Source: an uncultured Eggerthellaceae bacterium
GTDB taxonomy: Bacteria; Actinomycetota; Coriobacteriia; Coriobacteriales; Eggerthellaceae
Direction of reading: 5' to 3'
DNA: 39,219 nt
Assembly: GCA_934623455.1 (NCBI GenBank)
Contig: CAKTVK010000008.1
Coordinates: forward strand, 1-39,219
Numbering within the stretch: the first letter of the stretch is position 1; the number at the start of each line of letters is the position of its first letter. A model generated the notes under the pieces. That model had not been told where the DNA came from. It did not search any database and saw only the letters and a list, made by a program, of their open reading frames with translations. Of the stretch, positions 7,097-15,025 are shown in pieces. A program made the translations under genes and the position numbers.

Positions 7097-8854
7097 TTAT
7101 TGCGCGTTCCAACAGTGGGAGCCGCGGCTTTTCGGTTGGCGCAGGATATCGATTACCATGGTGCGCGCCGTTGCCAGGCGAAGCTGCGTGGTGCGTGTTG
7201 CGGCAATGGTTGCAGCATCGCTTGATTCCGCAGAGCTGCTGGCAAGTTGCTTGGAAAGCGCATCGATTTCTTGCAATGCGCGTTCGACCTGCGCTTTCTC
7301 GCGCACGATTCCGCATGATTCATTCATGATGCTCGAAAGCGCTTCCTCGATGCGTTTCGTTTGCGTTGATGCGAGACGCATCCAGGCGGGAAGGGTTGCT
7401 TTTGGCGAAGCATCTGCGGCGCTCTGGGTATTCGTTGCGCTTACGGCTTCTTCGCGCGCTGCTCTTGCAGCATCCACTGCGTTTGACGCAGCCATCTCGC
7501 CCGCGGTTTCACGCGCAGCGTCTGTGGCATTCGCGCTCGCTGTGCTCTTGGCACCTTCCGTAAGCACAAATCTCGCGGCGCTTTCTCCTGCGCGCATGCC
7601 AAAGACCAGGCCGTTTGCGCTGGAAAGGCCACCCAGGCGATCGGCGCCGTGCATACCGCCGGTGCATTCGCCGGCTGCGAAAATCCCCGAAACCGTTGTG
7701 CATCCGTGCTGGTCAATGACCAGTCCTCCATTGTTCGCGTGCGCATACATCGCCACGCGCAGGGGTGTTTCCGCTGTCACGCCCGCCACGGTTTCCAGCC
7801 ACGTTTGATACGTGCGCACAAACTCGGGCAGCTCGTCTTCGTTTCCGAAATGCGGCGTGAAAACCAGGCCATCTTTTCCCGCACGATGGATGGCGAAGTC
7901 TATCGCGCACGAATCCAAGCGGCTGGTGAAGGGGCCGTATCCGCTGCGCATATCCAGAAGGTGTTGCGCTTCTTGCGTGCCGCCCAATTCTTCGACCGTT
8001 GCGTTGTCAAGTGCCATGTAACGGAACGTCTTCTCGTTGAAAACAATGTCTTGAACAGGAGAAACAATGCCTGGCATAAATTGCAGGAACGCCATGTTCA
8101 TCAAGTGGCATCCAATCTGCTTGGCAAGGCCCTGCACCGTGGCGCAGCAATCGTCTTGCGTTAAGTGGCGCGGATACAGCGAGCTTGCACCGCCTGCGCA
8201 CAGCACCAGCGCATCGTAGCGCACGCGCACGAATTGTTGACAAAAGGTGGGGTAATTTGTCAACAAATTGCTGGCGAAGAAGGTAGCGATGTGGGCTTCT
8301 GGGTCGATATCCAGAAGCTCCCAGCCCTCGTTTACGCAAATGCCGGCATCGGCAATGCGCTGTCCTATGGCGGTCACATAGGGTTCGCGCTCGATACCGC
8401 GCCACGCGCGATGCTTATGATCGAAGCAAGGGATGTATTCGCGCTGGTCAGAGGCGTCTTGCGTGGCTTGCTTCAGGGTGACGCCCCACGATTCCAATCG
8501 CTTGATAGAGGGAAGGATTCCCGTTACGAAGCTGCGCACCATATCTTCGTTTGCAATGCCGCATCCTACATGTAGAATGGTTTGAACCAGGTCTTCTTCG
8601 TCTTCGGCACCATCGGGGGCAATCAATCCCAGCCCCCACGTTCCCTCGAAAAAGCTCGAGCCCGAGAAGAGTGGTCCCTTGCAAGCAAGCATGACGGGAG
8701 TTGCGTCTGTGCCTGTGGCGTTTGCGCTTTCGCCGAGGCTGGTCATTGTCGCATTTTCGTTTTTGCTCAACGCTTCTACTGCGCTCAAGGCAGCGCATGT
8801 CCCTGCGATTCCCGACCCTACGACCAGGACTTTTGCATGAATTTCAGCATCCAT
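7097..8854 (-). CDS. FAD-dependent fumarate reductase/L-aspartate oxidase-type flavoprotein
   Basis: A 585-residue member of the FAD_binding_2 superfamily. It has the dinucleotide loop VVGSGIAGT (11-19), the substrate-side HANNGGLVID (372-381), GECTGGMHGADRLGG (395-409) with the conserved Arg, and a C-terminal helical domain ending RQPKSRGSHCWN, like SdhA/FrdA/NadB proteins. There is no Tat or Sec signal and no FMN or heme domain, so it is probably cytoplasmic and oxidises or reduces a small acid. Oddities: an Ala/Ser/Thr-rich insert at about 31-52, a longer one at about 432-490, and residues 196-208 encoded by a palindromic repeat. I chose the ATG at 8854 for its GAAAGAG ribosome site; the frame stays open upstream as far as 9214 in low-complexity sequence. 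The exact substrate cannot be read. Confidence 0.82.
   Translation of the reverse strand: MDAEIHAKVLVVGSGIAGTCAALSAVEALSKNENATMTSLGESANATGTDATPVMLACKGPLFSGSSFFEGTWGLGLIAPDGAEDEEDLVQTILHVGCGIANEDMVRSFVTGILPSIKRLESWGVTLKQATQDASDQREYIPCFDHKHRAWRGIEREPYVTAIGQRIADAGICVNEGWELLDIDPEAHIATFFASNLLTNYPTFCQQFVRVRYDALVLCAGGASSLYPRHLTQDDCCATVQGLAKQIGCHLMNMAFLQFMPGIVSPVQDIVFNEKTFRYMALDNATVEELGGTQEAQHLLDMRSGYGPFTSRLDSCAIDFAIHRAGKDGLVFTPHFGNEDELPEFVRTYQTWLETVAGVTAETPLRVAMYAHANNGGLVIDQHGCTTVSGIFAAGECTGGMHGADRLGGLSSANGLVFGMRAGESAARFVLTEGAKSTASANATDAARETAGEMAASNAVDAARAAREEAVSATNTQSAADASPKATLPAWMRLASTQTKRIEEALSSIMNESCGIVREKAQVERALQEIDALSKQLASSSAESSDAATIAATRTTQLRLATARTMVIDILRQPKSRGSHCWNAQ
8232..8267 (-). repeat. 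36-bp palindromic repeat, copy 2, in frame within the flavoprotein gene
   Basis: This is an exact inverted copy of 6591-6626. Its stem arms are 8234-8244 and 8256-8266 around AGGTGGGGTAA. It is 36 bases, or 12 codons, so the reading frame is kept, and it encodes LLTNYPTFCQQ within residues 196-208. The flanking protein sequence (HIATFFAS before, VRYDALVLCAGG after) reads as the usual strand leading to the conserved ALVLCAGG segment. The repeat therefore appears to be an insertion in a surface loop. Confidence 0.9.
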
Positions 8855-9436
8855 TCGAGCTCTTTCTCGTTCGTTGTCCGCCAAGGCTCCCCATAGCCGC
8901 CGCACCCGCACCCGCACATGCACCCGCGCGTACTTCGCAAGGCGTGCCGTCCGCGCGCGTCGCAGTCGCCGAGTTCGCTGCGTGCCTGTCGCGCTCGCAT
9001 CCGCAATATGGGCGGTTGCGGTACTGTCACTGGCGGCGTCGTGCCCGCAACGCCGAGCCGCCTCCGCGCCCGCAGCTGCCGCGCCCGCAGCATCGGTGGT
9101 GCCAGCAGCCCCACAGCGTTCACGCCTGCGACCGACACCTTCGCCATAATGTGTTTTGTAAAGTCTAACGTTTCCCGCCAGCCCGGTGTGTGCAAATCGA
9201 GCAACGCACGTCAATTTTCGTCAATCATCCACGCTTGAAAACGCCTTCGTCAAGCTAAAAATGCCGCTTTCAAGCACTCAGCACCGTTCGTGCTCCTTCC
9301 GAAAAACAACCCCTGTGAACAGCCTTTATAAAATTCTCTTATAAACAATCAGCTATTCAATAAACCACTCGCCTGTTTTGCTCGCTAGAATGCAGGTAGA
9401 GGTTTTATAGGACAGGAGAGTAGAGGGGGGTTTACC
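8855..9436. other. Divergent intergenic region, GC-rich on one side and AT-rich on the other
   Basis: About 580 bases separate the start of the minus-strand flavoprotein gene from a plus-strand molybdenum enzyme gene. The left 300 bases are GC-rich and low in complexity, and open in more than one minus-strand frame. One frame (9147 to 8818, 109 codons) contains CMCGCGCGGYGEPWR but has no ribosome site. The right 200 bases are AT-rich, with a repeated TTATAAA at about 9325-9345 that is a likely promoter area for the molybdenum enzyme. GGAGAG followed by a G run lies before that gene's ATG. Confidence 0.5.
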
Positions 9437-11731
9437 ATGGATGCAAGTGCCGAGAAACACCTGCATGTGACCGAAGGCCTTATGGGCCCGACGCAAGACG
9501 ATCCTACGGGTCGTAAATGGACATGGGAAGAAGACGGCTATACCGTGATTCGCTCGAATGCTCGTTCGGGCCCCGGTTGCCACGACAACTGCGGCATTCT
9601 GATGTACGTCAAAGACGGCGTCCTTGAAAAGATCGAGGGCGACCCCGAGAATCCGTACAACCAAGGTCGCCTTTGTCCGCGTTGCCTTGCTTTCAAGGAA
9701 ATGCTGTACCACAAAGACAGGCTGAAGTACCCCATGAAGCGTGCCCGCGAAGATCGCGGTAAGAATACCTTCGAGCGCATCAGCTGGGAAGAAGCGTACG
9801 ATATTATCGAACGCGAAATGAAGAAGGTCATTGACCAGTACGGTCCCGAAGCCATTTGGGTCACCCAGGGTACCGGCCGCGACATCAACGGCTACGGTCC
9901 GCTTATGGCTCAGTACTTCGGTACGCCGAACTACGGCACGGGCTTCCTTTCTGGCCAGGCTTGCTACGCACCGCGTATGTTCTCCACGGCTCTGAAGGCC
10001 GGCGGCCTGTTCATCTGCGACTACTCGCAGTACTTCGCCGATCGCTACGACAACCCCGAGTGGAAGCGCCCGGGCTGCATCCTGGTTTGGGGCAACAACC
10101 CCATGGTTGCAAACTCCGACGGCACGCTGGGTCACTGGATTGTTGAGTGCATGAAGCGCGGCAGCAAGGTTATTGTTATGGACCCGAAGCTGACCTGGAT
10201 TGCCGGCAAGGCCGACATCTGGTTGCAGGTTCGTCCGGGCACCGACTCCGCGTTGGCGCTGGCTCTGTGCAACATCATCATCCAGGAAGGTCTGGAAGAC
10301 AAGGAATTCGTGAGCTGCTGGACCTACGGCTACGCTGAGTTCGCAGAGAACGTGAAGAAGTACACGGCCGAATTTGCTGCCGAGACCTGCGGCGTTGACA
10401 TTGACCTGATCTACGATGCTGCTCGCATGATCGGCACCGCTGAGTCTTCCTGCCTGCAGTGGGGCGTTGCTATGGACCACACGTCCGAAGGCTTCATCAC
10501 CGGCATGGCATGCTTCGACCTTATGGCTTTGACCGGCAACTTTGAGAAGCCGGGCTCCATGGTTGCTGCCAACCCCGTTTGGGATATGTCGGTAACCTGG
10601 CTGCCGCGTGAAAACGTGTGGCGTGCGTGCTCCGAGCCGGTTGCTTGCCCCGAAAAGAAAATGAACTCCAAGTACAAGGCGCTCAACGCTATTGCGGCTA
10701 TCAGCCCCGATATGCTGCTTGAGGCCATGGAGACGGGCGAACCGTATCCCATCAAGGCAATGTTCATGCTTCAGAACAACGCCATTACCTGCATGGGCGC
10801 TCAGCCGCAGCGTATTCTGCCGGCACTCCAGAAGATGGACTTCAACGTTATGGTTGACCTGTTCCTGACGCCGACCGCCCTTGCTGCTGCTGATGTTTTG
10901 CTGCCGGCCGCTTGCTTCGCCGAGCGCATTGGCATCACGGGCCATCAGCCTTACGCTTTGGGCGCAATCGCTCAGGCCGTTGAGCCTTTGGGCGAATGCA
11001 AGTCCGACCAGCGCATCATCTACGAAACCGGCTCTCGCTTCACCGACGAAGCTCACAAGCAGTGGGATGACGAGCAGGGCTTCTACGACTACTTGCTGCG
11101 CAAGACGGGTCTGACCTACGAGTCCCTGCGTGAGCGCACCTGGCTGTACCCTGAGTTCGACTACTACAAGTACAAGTCGGGCAAGCTGCGCCGCGATGGC
11201 AAGCCGGGCTTCGCAACTTCTACGGGTCGTTACAACTTCTACTGCCCCGAGATGATTCACTTCGGACTGTCTCCGTTGGCAGAGTACGAAGAGCCGCCTG
11301 AGAGCCCCGTTTCTCAGCCCGAACTGGCCAAGAAGTACCCGCTTGTTCTTACGACGGGCGCCCGTATTTGGGGCTTCTTCCACTCCGAGCACAGGCAGAG
11401 CCCCTCGATGCGCAAGATTCATCCGTACCCGACGGTTATGATTCACCCCGAAACCGCTGCTAAGTACGGCATTGCTGATGGCGACTGGGTGGAGCTTGAG
11501 AACCAGTACGGTTCCTGCAAGCAGAAGGCCGAGCTTTCTATCCGCATCCGTAAGGACACGGTTTCCGCTGACCACGCATGGTGGTTCCCGGAGCGCGATC
11601 CCAACGACGGCACGCTGTTCGGCGTTATGGAATCGAACATCAACAAGCTTGTTCCTATGCGTCCTGGTAAGATTGGCCTGGGTGCATCGTACAAGTCGCA
11701 GTTGTGCAGCATCAAGAAGATTGAGGAGTGA
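9437..11731 (+). CDS. Molybdopterin (bis-MGD) oxidoreductase catalytic subunit, acetylene hydratase/catechol dehydroxylase-like
   Basis: A 764-residue DMSO-reductase-superfamily enzyme with no Tat signal, so cytoplasmic. The N-terminal Fe-S domain has Cys48, Cys52 and Cys80. The first cysteine of the usual CxxCxxxC is Gly45, and an extra Cys83 appears in GRLCPRC. Cys176 in SGQACYAPRMF is at the place of the molybdenum-binding cysteine. The cofactor domains are recognisable (VRPGTDSALALAL, ILVWGNNP, and a C-terminal LVLTTGARIWGFFHSEHRQS). Length and layout are closest to acetylene hydratase and the related gut catechol dehydroxylases, not to formate or nitrate enzymes. The small Fe-S subunit follows 5 bases after the stop. 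Codon use is strongly biased, suggesting high expression. The substrate is not determined. Confidence 0.85.
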   Translation: MDASAEKHLHVTEGLMGPTQDDPTGRKWTWEEDGYTVIRSNARSGPGCHDNCGILMYVKDGVLEKIEGDPENPYNQGRLCPRCLAFKEMLYHKDRLKYPMKRAREDRGKNTFERISWEEAYDIIEREMKKVIDQYGPEAIWVTQGTGRDINGYGPLMAQYFGTPNYGTGFLSGQACYAPRMFSTALKAGGLFICDYSQYFADRYDNPEWKRPGCILVWGNNPMVANSDGTLGHWIVECMKRGSKVIVMDPKLTWIAGKADIWLQVRPGTDSALALALCNIIIQEGLEDKEFVSCWTYGYAEFAENVKKYTAEFAAETCGVDIDLIYDAARMIGTAESSCLQWGVAMDHTSEGFITGMACFDLMALTGNFEKPGSMVAANPVWDMSVTWLPRENVWRACSEPVACPEKKMNSKYKALNAIAAISPDMLLEAMETGEPYPIKAMFMLQNNAITCMGAQPQRILPALQKMDFNVMVDLFLTPTALAAADVLLPAACFAERIGITGHQPYALGAIAQAVEPLGECKSDQRIIYETGSRFTDEAHKQWDDEQGFYDYLLRKTGLTYESLRERTWLYPEFDYYKYKSGKLRRDGKPGFATSTGRYNFYCPEMIHFGLSPLAEYEEPPESPVSQPELAKKYPLVLTTGARIWGFFHSEHRQSPSMRKIHPYPTVMIHPETAAKYGIADGDWVELENQYGSCKQKAELSIRIRKDTVSADHAWWFPERDPNDGTLFGVMESNINKLVPMRPGKIGLGASYKSQLCSIKKIEE

Positions 11732-11736
11732 TAAAG

Positions 11737-12069
11737 ATGAGAGAAGTTCTTGTCGTTGATTACGAATACTGCTCTGGCTGCCATACCTGCGAAATTGCCT
11801 GCCAGCAAGAGCATGGTCTTGAGCCTGATCAGTACGGCATCAAGTTGACCCAGATCGGTCCCGATGAAATTCGTCCGCGCAAGTGGCAGTTCGAATTCAT
11901 CCCCGTGCCCACCGACCGTTGCGATCTGTGCGCCACGCGTCAGGGCAAGGGCAAGCTGCCGTCCTGCGTGCAGCACTGCCAGGCTGGTTGCCTGTACCTG
12001 AAGAAGCACGATGAGATCGGTGATCTTCTGGAGAAGAAGAAAGTTGCCGTTTTCACCCTGGGCCGTTAG
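11737..12069 (+). CDS. Ferredoxin-like electron-transfer subunit of the molybdenum enzyme
   Basis: This 110-residue protein has two [4Fe-4S] sites: CSGCHTCEIAC (Cys12, 15, 18, 22), and CDLC with SCVQHC (Cys62, 65, 77, 81), plus a further Cys85. It is much shorter than the usual four-cluster DmsB-type subunits. It probably docks on the catalytic subunit encoded just upstream and passes electrons to or from a soluble partner, since no membrane anchor is present. GAGGAG at 11723-11728 favours the ATG at 11737; an in-frame GTG at 11728 would overlap the upstream stop codon. The gene is followed by a strong terminator, so the operon has two genes. Confidence 0.88.
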   Translation: MREVLVVDYEYCSGCHTCEIACQQEHGLEPDQYGIKLTQIGPDEIRPRKWQFEFIPVPTDRCDLCATRQGKGKLPSCVQHCQAGCLYLKKHDEIGDLLEKKKVAVFTLGR

Positions 12070-12163
12070 TCCGCGCGACCGATAACCCGCTTGCTCAAGG
12101 GAGATTTGCAGATTAGTTGATTGACCTGCGTAGATGCTCCCCGAGCGAAAGCTTTATGTTTTG

Positions 12164-12202
12164 CGAAGCAGCTTGCCACCGTGCGGGCTGCTTCGTTTTT
12201 TA
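12164..12202 (+). terminator. Rho-independent terminator of the molybdenum enzyme operon
   Basis: CGAAGCAGC (12164-12172) pairs with GCTGCTTCG (12187-12195) and is followed by seven Ts. It separates the two-gene operon from the LysR gene, which must have its own promoter in 12200-12343. Confidence 0.9.
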
Positions 12203-12343
12203 TGCCCCGTATTCGCGGTTGCGCTCAAGCGGCACGTTCAAGCGGTATAATGGATGGGTTCGAATGTTTGCAGGGGAGAGCAATTGGATTCGACACGCTA
12301 AAAGGTAGACATTTTTGCGAATGCGCGGGTCGCGAGGTGGGGA

Positions 12344-13294
12344 ATGCGCATAGAAGTACTCAACGAGTTTTTGCTGCTGGCCGAAAGCTTGAGCTTTACC
12401 GAGACAGCGAAAAACGCTTATGTTTCCCAACCCGTATTGAGCGGCCATATTTCGAAACTCGAGCAGGAGCTGGGGGTAAAGCTTTTTGAGCGCGATCGTC
12501 ATTCGGTGAGCTTGACCGATGCGGGAAAGGTGTTTCTTCCCGATGCGCGCCGTATTTCCGAGGCGCATCAAACCGCGCTTGAGCACATTGCCCAATATAA
12601 GGATGGCATGTCCTCGCGTATCACGATTGGTTTTCTTCTTGGTTCGTTCGGCTCGTTTCTGCCGCTGGTGTGCAACCATTATCGCCGACAGCACCCCGAT
12701 GTTGAGTTCTGCTTCAGGGAGCTGGACATTGGCGAAGTACAATCAAAACTCAATTCGGGACAAATCGATATTGCGTTTACCTTGTTCACCAAGCAGAGTA
12801 GCAACGCGAAATTCGAACATCGAAGCTTGTACGAGGATCGCTACAAGTTGGCGGTGCCGCGCGGGCATCGTTTGGCGCGCCGCGAAATCATTTCTATCGA
12901 GGATTTGAAATCCGAAGTTGTGTTGGCGCCCAAGCTCAACGCAACGCTGGGCATGGTCACGCAGACAAGCATCAAACTGCGCAACGCCGGCGTGGACGTG
13001 CGTAATGATGAACGCATTGCGGATGCTTCGGCGCTTATGTCAACCGTTGTTGCCAGCGGCCGTGTTGCCATGGCGCTTGACCATTTGGAAGTGTATGGCG
13101 GCGATAACATCTGCTTCATTCCCTTTGAAGACGAGGGTTTAAGCTTGTGCGCGGGCATGACATGGATTAAAGGCGCAAGCACGGAAATCGTGAAGCAATT
13201 TGCCGACTTTGTGGTAGCAGAAACAGCTGAATTTACGCGCGATGATTACCTGTCCCGCAAGGGCGAAATTGACCTTCCGTTCGCCGAATCGTAG
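12344..13294 (+). CDS. LysR-family transcriptional regulator
   Basis: A 316-residue LTTR. The N-terminal winged helix-turn-helix begins MRIEVLNEFLLLAESLSFTE and contains VSQPVLSGHISKLEQELG; the co-inducer domain follows from about residue 90 (SSRITIGFLLGSFGSFLPL). GAGGTGGGG just before the ATG supports the start. It lies between the molybdenum enzyme operon and the cai/fix-like operon, both on the same strand. LTTRs usually control a neighbour, so either is a candidate; the 547-base spacer that follows leads into caiA. The inducer is unknown, presumably a small carboxylic or aromatic acid. Confidence 0.92.
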   Translation: MRIEVLNEFLLLAESLSFTETAKNAYVSQPVLSGHISKLEQELGVKLFERDRHSVSLTDAGKVFLPDARRISEAHQTALEHIAQYKDGMSSRITIGFLLGSFGSFLPLVCNHYRRQHPDVEFCFRELDIGEVQSKLNSGQIDIAFTLFTKQSSNAKFEHRSLYEDRYKLAVPRGHRLARREIISIEDLKSEVVLAPKLNATLGMVTQTSIKLRNAGVDVRNDERIADASALMSTVVASGRVAMALDHLEVYGGDNICFIPFEDEGLSLCAGMTWIKGASTEIVKQFADFVVAETAEFTRDDYLSRKGEIDLPFAES

Positions 13295-13841
13295 TTCCGC
13301 TTATCAAAACACCAGTTCAACAACTCAATATTTAAGGTTGAGACGCCTCTCTGGCTGAAATTCAGCCTTTGCGAATGGGGACGCTACGCTGCGCTGCTCC
13401 CATAATGCTCGTATGAACTACTCCGAGCAGTAGGATGGGTGCAATCGGTTCGGAGGGGGGCCGAAATGCCCGCAAAATAGTTCGAGTATCCTCACTTTTT
13501 TGCGATGACACGTTGCACCCATCATTGCTTTTTTGCGTTTGGAATGCTCTTGGCGTTCGACCATGCAGGCGGACACCAATGTTGCAGCGTTGATCGTTTT
13601 GCGGCTTCCTGCGGGGGCGGGGTGTTGCGCGGCGTGGGTGTTCTGGGAATCTAGCTGATTACCAGCCAAAAGTCGGCTCGCTTCTGTGCGGGCCGACCGG
13701 CTTGCTGGTGGGCCTGTCAGGTCGAAATGCGTGCGAGCGCCGGAACCATTCAACGGCGCTCTTGGAGCCGGGCGGTTCCTGGGCGCGTTTCGTTCTGACA
13801 GACCTTAGGGTCTTTAGATTTGACATCGAAGGGAGACCAGA
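13295..13841. other. Spacer before the cai/fix-like operon with hairpins and an inverted repeat
   Basis: About 550 bases without a convincing gene. A compact hairpin GGCTGAA/TTCAGCC (13353-13367) followed by TTT may end the LysR transcript. An inverted-repeat element spans 13434-13523. Further on, 13700-13815 is GC-rich and can form several hairpins, including AGACC/GGTCT near 13799-13812. AAGGGAG at 13829-13835 is the caiA ribosome site. The operon promoter should lie in this stretch, but I cannot assign it. Confidence 0.5.
13434..13523. repeat. 90-bp element with perfect 11-bp inverted ends
   Basis: GATGGGTGCAA (13434-13444) is exactly complementary to 13513-13523, around a 68-nt centre with a TTTTTTGCGA run. 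The spacer length equals that of the 28-bp inverted repeat at 6909-7032, and both centres contain a GCAAAAAA-type run and a GAAATGC/GCATTTC word, but the arms are unrelated. It could be a repeat-family member or a regulatory structure. Confidence 0.55.
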
Positions 13842-14993
13842 ATGGATTTTGCAAGAACAGAAGAGCAAGAGCTGCTTTTGGAGAGCCTGCAGACCGTCAT
13901 GGAACGCGGCAATTTCGAGTCCTACTTCAGGGAGTGCGATGAGAAGCATCAGTTCCCCGATCAGGCCGTTGAGGCGCTTGTCGAAGCAGGTTTCGCCTCT
14001 TTGGGCATCCCCGAGGAATTGGGCGGCACGCCGACCGATATCCTCACGCAGATTATGGTTGCCGAAGAAGCGCATGCTCTTGGTTATCCTTCCTTGTGCT
14101 GGATTAATTTCTCGACCGAAGTAGACGACATTCTTTCCTTCGGCAACAAAGAGCAGCAGGAAAAGGTCATCTCCTACGCCTTGCAGGGCAAGAAGCCGTT
14201 CACGCTGGGCTTCACCGAGCCCCAGGCTGGCTCTGACAGCGCCGCAATGTCCACCACTGCCACAAAGCGCGATGGCAAGGTTTACATCAACGGCAACAAG
14301 ACCTTCAACACCAGCGCTGACCGTGCTCCCTACATGCTGTGCGTGTGCCGCAGCGGCATCAACGAGAACCCCTACAAGGACTTCAGCATGTACCTGTTCC
14401 CCATGGATGCGCCTGGCGTGACCATCGAGAAGCTGAGCAAAGTAGGCAACAACATGTGCGGCACGTACGAAGTGCACCTGGACAACGTGGAATGCGAAGA
14501 GTCCGACCTGGTAGGCGTAGAGTGCAAGGGTTTCTATCAGCTCATGAAAAACTTCGAGGTTGAGCGCCTGACCATCTGCGCCGCCAACGTGGGCATGGCT
14601 CGCTGCGCATATGATGAAGCGCTGCGCTACGCCGCTCAGCGTGAGCAGTTCGGCAAGCCCATTGGCACGTTCCAGCTTATTCAGGAAAAGCTTGTTGACA
14701 TGCGCATCAAGATCGAGAACATGCAGAACCTTCTGTACAAGACCGCTTGGAAGAAGATGCAGGGCGAATCCATCATGATCGATTCTTCCCTGGTCAAGCG
14801 TTACACCGGCAAGGCTGCGTTCGAGGTTATTGACGACGCCATGCAAATCATGGGCGGCATTGGCTACACCGACGACTGCCGCATTTCCCGCCTGTGGCGT
14901 GACCAGCGCGTTTACCGCATTATGGCGGGCACCGAGGAAATCATGGTGCACACCGCCGGCCGCGCAATCATCAAAGAAGCGCAAGGTCGCTAG
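13842..14993 (+). CDS. caiA: CaiA-like acyl-CoA dehydrogenase (enoyl-CoA reductase)
   Basis: A 383-residue flavoprotein of the acyl-CoA dehydrogenase family. It resembles E. coli CaiA, the crotonobetainyl-CoA reductase, along its length: an N-terminus of the MDF...EQEL type, TEPQAGSD (126-132) at the FAD, FQLIQEKLVDMRIKIENMQN (278-297), and MQIMGGIGYTDDCRISRLWRD near 335-354. The MCAD-type catalytic Glu site is Ala362 in MAGTEEI, while Glu241 in EVERL sits where isovaleryl-CoA-type enzymes and CaiA carry a glutamate. In this setting the enzyme is more likely to reduce an enoyl-CoA with electrons from FixAB than to oxidise a fatty acid. It is the first gene of a nine-gene operon; fixA follows after 32 bases. 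Confidence 0.87.
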   Translation: MDFARTEEQELLLESLQTVMERGNFESYFRECDEKHQFPDQAVEALVEAGFASLGIPEELGGTPTDILTQIMVAEEAHALGYPSLCWINFSTEVDDILSFGNKEQQEKVISYALQGKKPFTLGFTEPQAGSDSAAMSTTATKRDGKVYINGNKTFNTSADRAPYMLCVCRSGINENPYKDFSMYLFPMDAPGVTIEKLSKVGNNMCGTYEVHLDNVECEESDLVGVECKGFYQLMKNFEVERLTICAANVGMARCAYDEALRYAAQREQFGKPIGTFQLIQEKLVDMRIKIENMQNLLYKTAWKKMQGESIMIDSSLVKRYTGKAAFEVIDDAMQIMGGIGYTDDCRISRLWRDQRVYRIMAGTEEIMVHTAGRAIIKEAQGR

Positions 14994-15025
14994 TCCGCGC
15001 CACGTACGAAAGGTAGGAGATACCC

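Noticed and set aside
9353..11575. 740-codon minus-strand frame opposite the first molybdenum enzyme
   Set aside because: Codon bias of the sense gene leaves the antisense frame open. There is no motif or ribosome site.
13820..13825. TTGACA as a -35 element for caiA
   Set aside because: It is only 17 bases before the start codon, leaving no room for a -10 box and leader. It could serve only a transcript starting inside the gene.
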